Positions 5,498 through 12,009 of a stretch of DNA of 32,315 nt are shown one piece after another. Made by a program: the position numbers and the translations under genes. The stretch's first letter is position 1; the number at the start of each line of letters is the position of its first letter. The stretch comes from a virus. The stretch spans positions 1 to 32,315 of IMG/VR virus record IMGVR_UViG_3300043774_000471; one strand, 5' to 3'. The notes under the pieces are model-generated. The model searched no databases and was not told where the DNA came from. It saw only the letters and a program-made list of their open reading frames with translations.

Positions 5498-5919
5498 GCT
5501 TCTATCATAACACTAGGGTCTGACATTTTGGATTGCCATAGGTCACAGTTTCTATCTAATCTATCACCAAAGACACGGATGTAGTCTGCGATATCTTCTG
5601 TTTGTTCTGTTAGACATTCTTTGACTGTGTCTACTGATATAAATACTCTTCCATTCCATAGACCCATTTGGCCAATGTTTGTTGGAACTTCTAGGCAACC
5701 ATATGTGTCTTGTTCCCAGCCAACACCTTCTGAGCAAACCAAGGCATACTTGTTGTCGCCAAATACATTTTTTTCATCCAGGGTAATGAATAGCAAATTG
5801 TCTACTGTGCATTCACTAAAGTCGCTACTATACTGTAGATTATAGATTCCATTAGCGATTACTGCTAACTTCTTGCCGTCAACTATCTGACCGATATAGC
5901 CTTTTGATCGATTTCTCAT
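5494..5919 (-). CDS. Hypothetical protein (141 aa)
   Basis: The N-terminal part (GYIGQIVDGKKLAVIANGIY) looks like a small beta barrel; a central segment has WEQDTYGCLEVPTNIGQMGL and the C-terminal third is helical and acidic. Start supported by AAAGGAACCCC before the ATG. Upstream is a good promoter, downstream it overlaps gene 5336-5497 (ATGA). No family recognised. Confidence 0.75.
   Translation of the reverse strand: MRNRSKGYIGQIVDGKKLAVIANGIYNLQYSSDFSECTVDNLLFITLDEKNVFGDNKYALVCSEGVGWEQDTYGCLEVPTNIGQMGLWNGRVFISVDTVKECLTEQTEDIADYIRVFGDRLDRNCDLWQSKMSDPSVMIEA
5504..5525 (-). promoter_or_regulatory. TGTCAG-N10-TATGAT promoter
   Basis: Inside the 3' end of gene 5494-5919; TGTCAG, 10 nt, TATGAT, six bases, ATG at 5497. 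Confidence 0.6.
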
Positions 5920-5948
5920 GGGGTTCCTTTGTTAGTGGGTATATATCA

Positions 5949-5977
5949 AGTATAGCCGAAACCTGGGAAAATATCAA
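5949..5977 (-). promoter_or_regulatory. Promoter of gene 5494-5919
   Basis: Minus-strand TTGATA, 17-bp spacer, TATACT. No TGTCAG box here; AGGTTT and TCGTAAAG words lie just upstream (5995-6035). Confidence 0.65.
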
Positions 5978-6081
5978 GTCTGTCGTAAAGAATTTTTGGT
6001 TTGACATTTTGGGGAAAAGGTTTGATGATCGTAAAGTTTATTTTGTTTGACATTTTTATGTCCGATATGTCTGGTTTGGTC

Positions 6082-6113
6082 CACGTGCAATTTTTTATGC
6101 ATTGTGTTGCATA
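6082..6113. other. CACGTGCAA box and hairpin after tRNA
   Basis: CACGTGCAA (6082-6090) precedes a TATGCA/TGCATA hairpin (6096-6113) that lies about 10 bp downstream of the tRNA 3' end. It could stop or process the tRNA transcript. Confidence 0.45.
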
Positions 6114-6121
6114 TTTATTTG

Positions 6122-6195
6122 CGAAGCGTACGGGACTTGAACCCGTGATCTCTACCGTGACAGGGTAGCGCATTAACCAACTATGCTAACGCTCC
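6122..6195 (-). tRNA. tRNA-Asp (GTC)
   Basis: Cloverleaf read on the minus strand: acceptor GGAGCGT pairs with ACGCTTC (one G-U), anticodon stem CTACC/GGTAG with loop CTGTCAC giving anticodon GTC, T-arm ACGGG-TTCAAGT-CCCGT, and discriminator G. CCA is not encoded, so the host adds it. It is transcribed with the flanking leftward genes. A phage tRNA-Asp probably compensates codon bias or host tRNA cleavage. Confidence 0.92.
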
Positions 6196-6232
6196 ATGCG
6201 AGGCAGTTTTAATTCATGCCTAGGAAATTGTA

Positions 6233-7255
6233 TCATGCGAGAGACATTACATTCTGCACAACTTTTAGCAGACGATTTTTCTCTGCGTTAATTGCAGGGT
6301 CAAAGCCTGATGCTGATGCAAGGATTGATTCGTTAGAACCACCACGAGCAGAGCGATACCAATCAAGGCGCTCAGTTAGTGCATTGAACGCACCCCAAGC
6401 ATTTCCAGCAATCATGCCATTGAATTCACCAGTGTAAATATCGTTGATGACATCAACTTTATTTTCCCACTTTTTGCTTGAACCCTTAGCATCTTTTTCT
6501 GGCTTAGGATATGCAGCAAGAATGATGTCGTTGAATTGCTTAGCATTGACTTCCTTCTCGAACATAGCCTTAGCCATGATGTCGAATTCGTCCATGTATG
6601 CATTAGCAAGCCCAAGAGTTTCACGAGCAATCTGCACCTTGCCATTAGCGGTCTGAGTATGGCGAATCTTGAAAGATTGCTTGATTCCCTTATTTTTCTT
6701 ACGACCTACGCCACCGAGAGCAAGGTTAAGAGTGTTAGCGCACACAACACGAACGGGTGTTATGCTTGCTTGAATGGCAATAGAGCCATCGTGTGATGTG
6801 TTGATAAGTAGATAAGTTTTAACCTTATCGCTTACGCCGTTAGGGTCTAGGATTGTTTCACGCTCTAGTGCAAGAGCACCGAACACAACACGACCACCCT
6901 TGATTGAGCCAGCCGTTTCCCAACGACCACCACCGTCTAGGATATTATCACCGAATGAAAATAAATCTTCATTCTGCAATGGGTGATAACGCTCACCAAC
7001 GATGCCAAGAACATCGGTCTGTGTGTTATCTGTAGGATTTGTTCGCAAGACATATTGGTATGCCTTGTCGCTTGTTAGATGTGTAGGGGTTTCCAAATCT
7101 TCCAGACGAACATTCCAACCATTAAGATTTGCTGCGGACAACATTTCTGCGGTTGTTTTTTCTTCTGTGAATACGGTTCCCAATCCATGCCAAGCAGGTT
7201 CACGGAAAGATGCGAATGATGTTTTTCCGTTTTGTGTTTCTAGGTCATGTGCCAT
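6233..7255 (-). CDS. DUF932 protein (phage/plasmid-like, TIGR03299 type)
   Basis: The 340-residue product starts with a charged segment and FREPAWHGLGTVF, then TPVRVVCANTLNLALGG near the middle; these are the hallmark strings of the DUF932 / phage-plasmid-like family (about 300-350 aa). Members are common in actinobacteriophages and plasmids. Their role is not established, and recombination or anti-restriction links have been suggested. It has its own full regulatory module (7288-7426). The 5' leader carries the ACAGAAAAGAGAAAA word shared with two other genes. Confidence 0.9.
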   Translation of the reverse strand: MAHDLETQNGKTSFASFREPAWHGLGTVFTEEKTTAEMLSAANLNGWNVRLEDLETPTHLTSDKAYQYVLRTNPTDNTQTDVLGIVGERYHPLQNEDLFSFGDNILDGGGRWETAGSIKGGRVVFGALALERETILDPNGVSDKVKTYLLINTSHDGSIAIQASITPVRVVCANTLNLALGGVGRKKNKGIKQSFKIRHTQTANGKVQIARETLGLANAYMDEFDIMAKAMFEKEVNAKQFNDIILAAYPKPEKDAKGSSKKWENKVDVINDIYTGEFNGMIAGNAWGAFNALTERLDWYRSARGGSNESILASASGFDPAINAEKNRLLKVVQNVMSLA

Positions 7256-7259
7256 GAGT

Positions 7260-7274
7260 TTTTCTCTTTTCTGT
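7260..7274 (-). promoter_or_regulatory. Shared leader word ACAGAAAAGAGAAAA (copy 1)
   Basis: An identical 15-nt purine-rich leader occurs directly before the ATGs at 7255, 8588 and 8889. It acts as an atypical Shine-Dalgarno region (GAAAAGAG) or a protein-binding leader. Confidence 0.55.
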
Positions 7275-7287
7275 TGTTGTTAATTTA

Positions 7288-7309
7288 AGTATACACCGAC
7301 CCACTGACA
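7288..7309 (-). promoter_or_regulatory. TGTCAG-N10-TATACT promoter (DUF932)
   Basis: Minus-strand TGTCAG, 10 nt, TATACT; TTGCAT lies 17 bp from the -10. Leader about 26 nt. Confidence 0.65.
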
Positions 7310-7357
7310 AATGCAAATCGGGATAGTTAAACAGGGGATAAATCGGACATTACTTAA

Positions 7358-7373
7358 TGTGATTAAATTCACA
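7358..7373. promoter_or_regulatory. CRP/GlxR-like site
   Basis: TGTGATTAAATTCACA: perfect TGTGA-N6-TCACA palindrome about 65 bp upstream of the -10, a typical activator position. Confidence 0.65.
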
Positions 7374-7383
7374 TGATCGTAAA

Positions 7384-7392
7384 GGCGTGTCG
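7384..7392 (+). repeat. GGCGTGTCG nonamer
   Basis: One of six identical copies in intergenic modules, all in the same orientation; here between the CRP site and the DnaA boxes, preceded by TCGTAAA. Confidence 0.55.
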
Positions 7393-7396
7393 TAAC

Positions 7397-7416
7397 TTAT
7401 CCACAAGTTATCCACA
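7397..7416 (+). other. Two DnaA boxes
   Basis: Perfect TTATCCACA at 7397-7405 and 7408-7416, 11 bp apart, so on the same helix face. Confidence 0.65.
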
Positions 7417-7420
7417 GGCC

Positions 7421-7475
7421 CACGTGCAATTTTTGCAGGGAAATAAAAATTGAGCAGTTTACATGGCCATACTCA
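7421..7475 (-). terminator. CACGTG box and terminator after gene 7527-7958
   Basis: On the minus strand TGAGTA...TGCTCA forms a stem (one G-U) followed by ATTTTTATTT; then CACGTGCAA (7421-7429). A second hairpin TAGTAG/CTACTA overlaps the gene's stop codon (about 7513-7530). Confidence 0.55.
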
Positions 7476-7526
7476 GGGCCCTTACCTAGTTTAGAGACAT
7501 TCGGCATGTCTATTAGTAGCCCCCTA

Positions 7527-7958
7527 CTAAAAATCAATCCTGTCTACACTTGAAGAAAGCCAAGTAATATTATCAGAATTATATGATACAGATTCAAAAT
7601 CAATATCATTTACAATTGATTCAACATCCTCATCGTGTGGAACCTGCAGTGTTAGGTTATAAGTTACGGTAACCTCAACTTCAACTTCCTTGATTAATTC
7701 AAAGCCACATACTTCTGCAATCTCATTTGCTTGGTCCTCTGTGATTCCATTATCAGAAAGTTCTTTCATCGTCCACTCGTGCATTGCGTCACGCATTGAC
7801 TGTGTTTCATTCTGTGCTTTGTAGACATTCTGCGACATCTCTGAAGAGCGCTCCTGCAATGATTGGATTAGTGCATCTTTTCTTTGAAGTGATTCCCTAA
7901 ATGCTTCAATCTGACTATTAAGGAATTCTGTTGTTGCGTTTGTTACGGTTTGGTCCAT
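7527..7958 (-). CDS. Coiled-coil hypothetical protein (143 aa)
   Basis: Residues 10-70 are a Gln/Glu-rich coiled coil (RESLQRKDALIQSLQERSSE), then ITEDQANEIAEVCGFELIKE and a beta segment with EVEVEVTVTYNLTLQVP and repeated acidic DIDFESVSYN. Multimerisation through the coil is likely. A promoter with both TTGACA and TGTCAG elements precedes it. Monocistronic. I do not know a function. Confidence 0.75.
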   Translation of the reverse strand: MDQTVTNATTEFLNSQIEAFRESLQRKDALIQSLQERSSEMSQNVYKAQNETQSMRDAMHEWTMKELSDNGITEDQANEIAEVCGFELIKEVEVEVTVTYNLTLQVPHDEDVESIVNDIDFESVSYNSDNITWLSSSVDRIDF

Positions 7959-7988
7959 GGGGGCCTCTTTCTATTGTTGGTTTACTTA

Positions 7989-8018
7989 AGTATACTACTG
8001 GCCACTGACAATTGTCAA
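7989..8018 (-). promoter_or_regulatory. TGTCAG-N10-TATACT promoter with TTGACA -35
   Basis: TTGACA (8013-8018), 18-bp spacer including TGTCAG, TATACT (7989-7994). The strongest promoter of the set; drives gene 7527-7958. Confidence 0.75.
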
Positions 8019-8136
8019 GGACCCTTGCGGGGAGCCTTTTCCCTACATGCTCAGGTAGTATGGGTTCTTTCAGTCCCCCAATGAACTGTGCTCTATAGTA
8101 TTTCTGTGATCGCCCTAATCAGCCTGGCGAATTGGA

Positions 8137-8156
8137 GTGGGGCTTTTACACCCCAC
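8137..8156 (-). terminator. GTGGGG/CCCCAC hairpin after gene 8163-8588
   Basis: Perfect 6-bp GC stem with an 8-nt loop starting 7 bp after the stop codon. No T-run follows, so it is either a weak terminator or an mRNA 3'-end stabiliser. The rest of 8020-8136 holds no gene. Confidence 0.45.
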
Positions 8157-8162
8157 CCAACT

Positions 8163-8588
8163 TTATAGGTAGCGAGCCACCGCATTGTATGTGGAAGTAT
8201 TTACAACTTCCTCATCTGTCATTTTGAGGATACGAATTGCGTTCGTGATTTCCTCTTTCATTTCCTTATAGGTATGAGTATGAATAACCTCAAAGTCCTT
8301 TTCAGGTTCAGCAGGGAACTCATTTTCATTGGCTACTACAATATCAAAATCAACATTGAGATTGTTATTCCAAGAACGATAGTTAGTGCGAAGGTTGATT
8401 GCCTTTGAGAAATTAGCAATAGCCCACTTACCAATTTCTGTTTTCCATGCTTCATATGCGATTAGGTGCTTTCGTTCGTTTTCACCTTGTGTTGCGTAGT
8501 CCATCTCTAGTTTTGCTAGTGATGCTTCTAGTCCTGCGATTACTCGTTGAGTAGGGATTTTTACTGAGATTGCTTTGCCTCTTGCCAT
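8163..8588 (-). CDS. Hypothetical protein (141 aa)
   Basis: MARGKAISVKIPTQRVIAGL leads into a helical segment (LEASLAKLEMDYATQGENER) and a Trp-rich middle (YEAWKTEIGKWAIANFSKAI). Basic N-terminus and helical make-up recall small phage structural or nucleic-acid-binding proteins. Start decided by the shared ACAGAAAAGAGAAAA leader. Not recognised. Confidence 0.75.
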   Translation of the reverse strand: MARGKAISVKIPTQRVIAGLEASLAKLEMDYATQGENERKHLIAYEAWKTEIGKWAIANFSKAINLRTNYRSWNNNLNVDFDIVVANENEFPAEPEKDFEVIHTHTYKEMKEEITNAIRILKMTDEEVVNTSTYNAVARYL

Positions 8589-8591
8589 TTG

Positions 8592-8606
8592 TTTTCTCTT
8601 TTCTGT
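8592..8606 (-). promoter_or_regulatory. Shared leader word ACAGAAAAGAGAAAA (copy 2)
   Basis: Identical to the copies at 7260 and 8892, directly before the ATG at 8588. Confidence 0.55.
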
Positions 8607-8640
8607 TGTGGGGTGTTAGTTGGGGGTTTGTGAGCCTTTT

Positions 8641-8723
8641 GACAACTTGCTCAGGTTGTCCCACTCTATTTATTTAGACACGCATTTCTGTGGGGCGTGT
8701 TTGGTTTTGGCGTTATTGCCAAA
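8641..8723 (-). other. Array of three hairpins between genes
   Basis: GACAAC/GTTGTC (8641-8660), ACACGC/GCGTGT (8678-8700) and TTTGGC/GCCAAA (8706-8723) lie head to tail between genes 8725-8889 and 8163-8588. None has a clean T-run and no -10 is evident, so they may attenuate or process a read-through mRNA. Confidence 0.4.
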
Positions 8724-8724
8724 C

Positions 8725-8889
8725 TTACTTGGCTGTCCAAGTTGTGTAACGGGTTGCACCTGCTACATCTAACTTAACACGAACATTACCATTTGCCTGT
8801 GGTGTGATTTCTGTGATGATACCACTTACCTTTGACTTTTGTGTTGTGTAGGTGTCGCCTACCTTGTATGTTGCTGTTGCTACTGCCAT
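8725..8889 (-). CDS. Small SH3-like/KOW-like protein (54 aa), paralogue of 8995-9165
   Basis: MAVATATYKVGDTYTTQKSK then VSGIITEITPQANGNVRVKL and a C-terminal TRYTTWTAK. 'Y-x-V/I-G-D-x-x-T-T-x-K-x-x-V-x-G-x-I' is shared with the next gene, so the two are tandem duplicates. The pattern resembles small KOW/SH3-like beta barrels. The start follows the shared leader word; promoter at 8934-8963. Confidence 0.7.
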   Translation of the reverse strand: MAVATATYKVGDTYTTQKSKVSGIITEITPQANGNVRVKLDVAGATRYTTWTAK

Positions 8890-8891
8890 TT

Positions 8892-8906
8892 TTTTCTCTT
8901 TTCTGT
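8892..8906 (-). promoter_or_regulatory. Shared leader word ACAGAAAAGAGAAAA (copy 3)
   Basis: Third identical copy, directly before the ATG at 8889. Confidence 0.55.
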
Positions 8907-8933
8907 TTAGGGGTTGTTATTTGGTTATACCTA

Positions 8934-8963
8934 AGTATAACATTTTGTAAATAAAAATGTCAA
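8934..8963 (-). promoter_or_regulatory. Promoter of gene 8725-8889
   Basis: Minus-strand TTGACA, 18-bp spacer, TATACT. CTGACA occurs about 35 bp further up, not at the usual spacing. Confidence 0.65.
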
Positions 8964-8994
8964 ATCGAAACCTGACATTTCTCACATATTGAGA

Positions 8995-9165
8995 TTACTT
9001 AGATGTCTTGACCATAGCCAAGCGACGAGAGCCGTTTGCTAGGACAAGTGAAACTCTAGTAACCTTATTAGACATTGGTGTAAAACCTGCGATACGACCT
9101 GTAACGCCTGTCTTGCTTGTTGTAAATAAATCACCAATTTGGTAAGTGTATCCATGAAGTGTCAT
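8995..9165 (-). CDS. Small SH3-like/KOW-like protein (56 aa), paralogue of 8725-8889
   Basis: MTLHGYTYQIGDLFTTSKTG then VTGRIAGFTPMSNKVTRVSL, ending SRRLAMVKTSK. It matches the gene to its left along its whole length. I start at 9165 with AAAGG upstream; a longer in-frame form from 9273 would run through the promoter and is rejected. Confidence 0.7.
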   Translation of the reverse strand: MTLHGYTYQIGDLFTTSKTGVTGRIAGFTPMSNKVTRVSLVLANGSRRLAMVKTSK

Positions 9166-9203
9166 TTGGGTCTTGCCTTTCTTTGTGGGGGTTAATTGCT
9201 TAT

Positions 9204-9232
9204 AGTATAATTTTAGCAGAAAAATGTCATAA
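9204..9232 (-). promoter_or_regulatory. Promoter of gene 8995-9165
   Basis: TATACT on the minus strand with TTATGA 17 bp upstream. Weaker than neighbours. Confidence 0.45.
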
Positions 9233-9281
9233 ATGCTAATTCTAGGGGGGTTTTGGGGTGTGTTCTTAAACACATCTTAAA

Positions 9282-9290
9282 GGCGTGTCG
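9282..9290 (+). repeat. GGCGTGTCG nonamer
   Basis: Copy in the module between Gp88 and the gene at 8995; followed by CAACTTGACA and, at 9315, a GACGTG variant of the CACGTG box. Confidence 0.55.
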
Positions 9291-9323
9291 CAACTTGACA
9301 AATTAAGTTTTGCCGACGTGGAT

Positions 9324-9390
9324 CCCTGCAATTTTTATTGGTGGAAAAATAAAAGTACTATGCACCAAATTAAAAATATTATTTGCAGGG
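9324..9390 (-). terminator. Long inverted repeat after Gp88 gene
   Basis: CCCTGCAA (9324-9331) pairs with TTGCAGGG (9383-9390), with an inner TTGGTG/CACCAA pair. It begins 13 bp after the gene's stop and ends near the CACGTG-type box, so it probably forms the mRNA 3' end; the long loop is unusual for a simple terminator. Confidence 0.5.
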
Positions 9391-9402
9391 AATTCATTTA
9401 TC

Positions 9403-10137
9403 TCATTTCTTAGTTGCAGAAAAAATTATGTCACTCTTAGAGTATACACACAATGAGCAAGAAACGCAAGCGCTACCTTTTTCTGATATTAGTTTAATTT
9501 GTTTATTATTTTCAGGACATTTAGCAGCAGGCTTACCAATCATTTCTTTTACATCGGCCTGGCCAATTGCAAAATTCTTAGCAAGATATGCCATGCGAAC
9601 CCCGCTATTAATTTTTAAATCAACGGCAGTTTTAACATTCTCACTATCTGCAGAAAAATACAATGATAAATTAGATACATCCTTAAGGATAAGCGCTGCA
9701 GACTTAACTCGTGTGTATACCCAAAATTGAATGTCAGGATTATTTTCAATTACAACTTTCCAGGCATTAGTATATGTATCATTAAAAAAGTCTCCGTCCC
9801 AGTGGATACGGAACAACTTAGGGGCATTTTTCTTTTCACAATCTGCAATAAACTCATCAATCATTTCAGAAAGTAGCATGAGCATAGTTAGACCGTCTGC
9901 GTCTTTTAGCAGGGACCAATTGTGTAGTAGGTTAACCTTTACGGTAGGGAAGACCTTTTCCAATTTGCCTGCATAGCAAACACTCTCGCAGACACTCGTA
10001 GCGCCAGGACATGAATAAGCCTTTCCTGCAGGTAGGCCAAAGGTATTTGCGATACTTGCTTGTTTTCCATTAGGGGTGACGGCATTAGCAACCTTTCTAT
10101 CTTTTGATCTTTTTAGTTTAAGTGTATTAGTAGTCAA
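9403..10137 (-). CDS. Gp88-family phage protein
   Basis: The 244-residue product contains CPGATSVCESVCYAG near residue 43, FRIHWDGDFFN and FWVYTR in the middle, and a C-terminal cysteine cluster (KCPENN...ACVSCSLC). This is the 'gene product 88' family of mycobacteriophages and relatives. The cysteine clusters and barrel-like core resemble iron-sulfur or radical-SAM-related proteins such as Gp37/Gp68 (DUF5131). The reaction is unknown. It overlaps the start of its upstream neighbour's end by 11 nt and ends the operon 10461-9403. Confidence 0.85.
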   Translation of the reverse strand: MTTNTLKLKRSKDRKVANAVTPNGKQASIANTFGLPAGKAYSCPGATSVCESVCYAGKLEKVFPTVKVNLLHNWSLLKDADGLTMLMLLSEMIDEFIADCEKKNAPKLFRIHWDGDFFNDTYTNAWKVVIENNPDIQFWVYTRVKSAALILKDVSNLSLYFSADSENVKTAVDLKINSGVRMAYLAKNFAIGQADVKEMIGKPAAKCPENNKQIKLISEKGSACVSCSLCVYSKSDIIFSATKK

Positions 10138-10303
10138 GGCCTAGGCTCATTTCTAATGCAATGTCTTCATTATAAATTGCGGACATTTCTTCTAGTAAGC
10201 AATGGGTGCATTTTTCTTCATATGCGTCAACCGCATTTTCTTTACATTCAGGGCAGGTAGTTGCATAGTATTCGTCATAGAACTCATCTGATATATTTCC
10301 CAT
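10127..10303 (-). CDS. Zinc-ribbon protein (58 aa)
   Basis: MGNISDEFYDEYYATTCPEC and then C-T-H-C 15 residues on, a four-ligand zinc ribbon, with an acidic helical tail. AAAGGAG nine bases upstream fixes the start at 10303. Placed directly before Gp88 and overlapping it, so probably co-functional. Confidence 0.75.
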   Translation of the reverse strand: MGNISDEFYDEYYATTCPECKENAVDAYEEKCTHCLLEEMSAIYNEDIALEMSLGLDY

Positions 10304-10308
10304 GGGGG

Positions 10309-10461
10309 CTATTCTCCTTTTTGTTGATATTTTAATTGTAGCATTTCGGACTGACATTTTCTACCCTTGCGAGAGTAGGCTTTTTTAGAGGGCACGGCAG
10401 AGGCAGCGTTGCTACGGCGTAATTCCATAAGCCTGCGTAATTCCTCTGGTGTTTTTTTCAT
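10309..10461 (-). CDS. Basic microprotein (50 aa), leaderless
   Basis: MKKTPEELRRLMELRRSNAA followed by SAVPSKKAYSRKGRKCQSE: an Arg/Lys-rich helix and tail, suited to nucleic-acid or ribosome binding. The ATG is six bases from a TAAGAT -10 with TTGATA 17 bp above it. It opens the operon with the zinc ribbon and Gp88. Confidence 0.7.
   Translation of the reverse strand: MKKTPEELRRLMELRRSNAASAVPSKKAYSRKGRKCQSEMLQLKYQQKGE
10335..10356 (-). promoter_or_regulatory. TGTCAG-N10-TACAAT promoter
   Basis: Lies inside gene 10309-10461; would give the 10303 gene and Gp88 a promoter of their own. Confidence 0.55.
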
Positions 10462-10467
10462 ATAATA

Positions 10468-10496
10468 ATCTTAGCATACAGGAGAAAAAATATCAA
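10468..10496 (-). promoter_or_regulatory. Leaderless promoter of 10461-9403 operon
   Basis: TTGATA, 17-bp spacer, TAAGAT, six bases, ATG at 10461. Confidence 0.65.
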
Positions 10497-10505
10497 CTTC
10501 TTAAA

Positions 10506-10521
10506 TGTGATAAATCTCACA
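10506..10521. promoter_or_regulatory. CRP/GlxR-like site
   Basis: TGTGATAAATCTCACA, a perfect TGTGA-N6-TCACA palindrome, 10 bp upstream of the -35: a typical class II/I activator position. Confidence 0.7.
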
Positions 10522-10529
10522 AAGCGGCC

Positions 10530-10563
10530 CACGTGCATTTTTGTGCGGGGAAGCACACAAAAA
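10530..10563 (-). terminator. CACGTG box and hairpin after gene 10573-10818
   Basis: TTTTTGTG/CACAAAAA stem (10538-10563) adjoining CACGTGCAT (10530-10538). It sits 10 bp from the stop codon. Confidence 0.5.
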
Positions 10564-10572
10564 TACTTTTAT

Positions 10573-10818
10573 TTATTCGTCAGCATCATCAACAAACACA
10601 TATAGTTTAAACATATGTTCATAGTTGCACACATACTCACCATCTTCACCATAGTCGTTGCGATAAGTAACTGTGTAGTTATCTCCTGTTGAATCATCTT
10701 CAATAAAAGTAACTTCAACGACTTCATCATCAATATTGATCAAGTCGCCTTCCATTAATTGTCCAGGTGTTAGTAAGTCTGCATATACAAGTTCCATGGT
10801 TTTCATTGTATCAGACAT
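10573..10818 (-). CDS. Acidic beta-rich protein (81 aa)
   Basis: Core YADLLTPGQLMEGDLINIDD then VVEVTFIEDDSTGDNYTVTY: a small beta barrel with acidic loops, of a type I associate with actinobacteriophage hypothetical proteins. GGAGTGG upstream supports the ATG at 10818. Overlaps the gene before it by 8 nt; last gene of the 11977-10573 operon. Confidence 0.7.
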   Translation of the reverse strand: MSDTMKTMELVYADLLTPGQLMEGDLINIDDEVVEVTFIEDDSTGDNYTVTYRNDYGEDGEYVCNYEHMFKLYVFVDDADE

Positions 10819-10957
10819 TTACCCACTCCATAAATACATCATCATATCCTAAATCCCACTTAAGGTGTTCAACAAGATCGCTTGCCTGATTCATTGATAG
10901 GTAGCGGGAAGTATATTCCCCACCGCCTACCCATACCGTCCAATTATCAGTAGTCAT
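10811..10957 (-). CDS. Hypothetical protein (48 aa)
   Basis: MTTDNWTVWVGGGEYTSRYL then MNQASDLVEHLKWDLGYDDV. A beta-alpha microprotein whose pattern (V-W-V-G-G-G-E-Y, N-Q-A-x-D-L) looks like a short ribbon-helix fold. TAATG overlap with the gene upstream. Not recognised. Confidence 0.65.
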   Translation of the reverse strand: MTTDNWTVWVGGGEYTSRYLSMNQASDLVEHLKWDLGYDDVFMEWVNV

Positions 10958-11241
10958 TAGTCCTCCCAATCAGGTAGCCAAAATTCCAAGTGGTGTTGGC
11001 TTATGATAGCCCTCGCAGGTGCGTGAGTCATTCCCTTATAGAGAATCTGAAAATCACCAACCATTGGCATATCTATCATGCGGTCATAGTCTTCATCATA
11101 GTATGCGTCAATTGCTTCGATACAAGGTGTCACCATTTCTGCGGGGACAGGTGGATAGTGATTACCTTTAAGGTGATAGAGAATCTGAGTCTCTAGGTCT
11201 AATACTTCATCTTTAATTCCTAGTGCGGTTACTGAACCCAT
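10957..11241 (-). CDS. Hypothetical protein (94 aa)
   Basis: MGSVTALGIKDEVLDLETQI, then YDEDYDRMIDMPMVGDFQIL and a C-terminal LEFWLPDWED. Acidic alpha/beta protein. Embedded in an unbroken chain of overlapping leftward genes. Function unknown. Confidence 0.7.
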   Translation of the reverse strand: MGSVTALGIKDEVLDLETQILYHLKGNHYPPVPAEMVTPCIEAIDAYYDEDYDRMIDMPMVGDFQILYKGMTHAPARAIISQHHLEFWLPDWED

Positions 11242-11242
11242 A

Positions 11243-11452
11243 TTATTTTACACTCACATTTCCGTTGCGATAGAAGGTCTTGGTATACATCTTGCCTGTT
11301 GGGTCTGACAAGTTATAGGTTGCATATTCTTTAGCGTCGCCAAAGTCTACACACTTATTCCATGCAGTTACTATTTCTAGCATATCTGCGGTGCGGGTTG
11401 TTGATACAAGTTCGCCGTCGTAGGCAATAGTAAGTGAGTAGTTATATTCCAT
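11243..11452 (-). CDS. Hypothetical beta-rich protein (69 aa)
   Basis: MEYNYSLTIAYDGELVSTTR and YATYNLSDPTGKMYTKTFYR: alternating strand pattern with one helix. AAGGAG nine bases upstream plus TAATG coupling fix the start. Not recognised. Confidence 0.7.
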   Translation of the reverse strand: MEYNYSLTIAYDGELVSTTRTADMLEIVTAWNKCVDFGDAKEYATYNLSDPTGKMYTKTFYRNGNVSVK

Positions 11453-11595
11453 TAGTCGTTCTCCTTAGTAGTAAATAGTGCGCCTTCATTAAGCAAGCCT
11501 AACTCTAAATTAAATAGTTCATCGCTATTAGCCTTAGACAAGTCTATCCAACCTGCGCCATCGTTGTCAATTCTAAATATCTCTACATATCCCAT
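11452..11595 (-). CDS. Hypothetical protein (47 aa)
   Basis: MGYVEIFRIDNDGAGWIDLS then KANSDELFNLELGLLNEGAL; acidic. TAATG overlaps on both sides make it the third gene of the 11977 operon. Not recognised. Confidence 0.65.
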   Translation of the reverse strand: MGYVEIFRIDNDGAGWIDLSKANSDELFNLELGLLNEGALFTTKEND

Positions 11596-11762
11596 TAGTG
11601 TTGTTCCTCGCAATTCTCTGAATAGTTAAACTCACAATAGTAGCAACCCATAGTTTCTCCATGAGCCTTACATACATATTTAAATTGCAATTCATCGCAA
11701 CACAATAGTTGCTCATCTTTAATTAAATAGAATTCGTTTTGGTCAATATAGGTATCTATCAT
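11595..11762 (-). CDS. Cys/His-rich microprotein (55 aa)
   Basis: After MIDTYIDQNEFYLIKDEQLL come C-C-D-E, C-K-A-H, C-Y-Y-C and a final C-x5-H, enough ligands for one or two zinc sites. The start at 11762 overlaps the upstream stop (TAATG); a longer in-frame form would lie wholly inside the neighbour. Confidence 0.65.
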   Translation of the reverse strand: MIDTYIDQNEFYLIKDEQLLCCDELQFKYVCKAHGETMGCYYCEFNYSENCEEQH

Positions 11763-11977
11763 TATGCACCAACCTTTACTGCAACTGTGCGATAAGTTTT
11801 GCGACCCCAATTATTGTAACCGCTATTAGGTGCAACCTCTACAAGATAGGTTTCGCAACCCTCATACCAAACTGCGTGAGGGTGAGGCTCTGCACTTACA
11901 ATTTCACCTTGCAAGGTGCGTGAAGAGTAATTTGTTCCCACTAGAAGGGACTGGACTGAGTATACATTTGCTGACAT
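11762..11977 (-). CDS. Hypothetical SH3-like protein (71 aa)
   Basis: MSANVYSVQSLLVGTNYSSR, then LQGEIVSAEPHPHAVWYEGC and a basic C-terminal strand. 'G-x-I-V-x-A-x-P' and the strand pattern are like small SH3/KOW-type folds. First gene of the operon, with a TGTCAG promoter 30 bp upstream. Confidence 0.65.
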   Translation of the reverse strand: MSANVYSVQSLLVGTNYSSRTLQGEIVSAEPHPHAVWYEGCETYLVEVAPNSGYNNWGRKTYRTVAVKVGA

Positions 11978-12009
11978 AGTGTCACCGCTTTCTTTTTCTT
12001 GATAATTCT

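Larger units (their letters stand above)
7256..7526. other. Composite intergenic module, complete copy
   Basis: Left to right: leader word, TGTCAG promoter, CGGACATT, CRP site, TCGTAAA, GGCGTGTCG, two DnaA boxes, CACGTGCAA, terminator. It is the most complete example of the arrangement that separates the leftward operons. No gene is seen. Confidence 0.6.

Noticed and set aside
5946-6173. Leftward 75-codon frame across the tRNA
   Set aside because: It is an antigen-like artefact of the tRNA-Asp sequence (T-arm and anticodon arm translated); no ribosome-binding site, and the promoter of 5494-5919 lies inside.
6200-6235. Separate promoter for tRNA-Asp (TACAAT at about 6228)
   Set aside because: No acceptable -35 or TGTCAG at the usual spacing; processing from the DUF932 transcript is as likely.
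7430-7512. 36-codon leftward frame starting MPNVSKLGKGPEYG
   Set aside because: It passes through the terminator, CACGTG box and both DnaA boxes; no promoter or ribosome-binding site.
8482-8664. Leftward 60-codon frame
   Set aside because: Shifted-frame shadow overlapping the better-supported 8163-8588 gene, with a hairpin inside.
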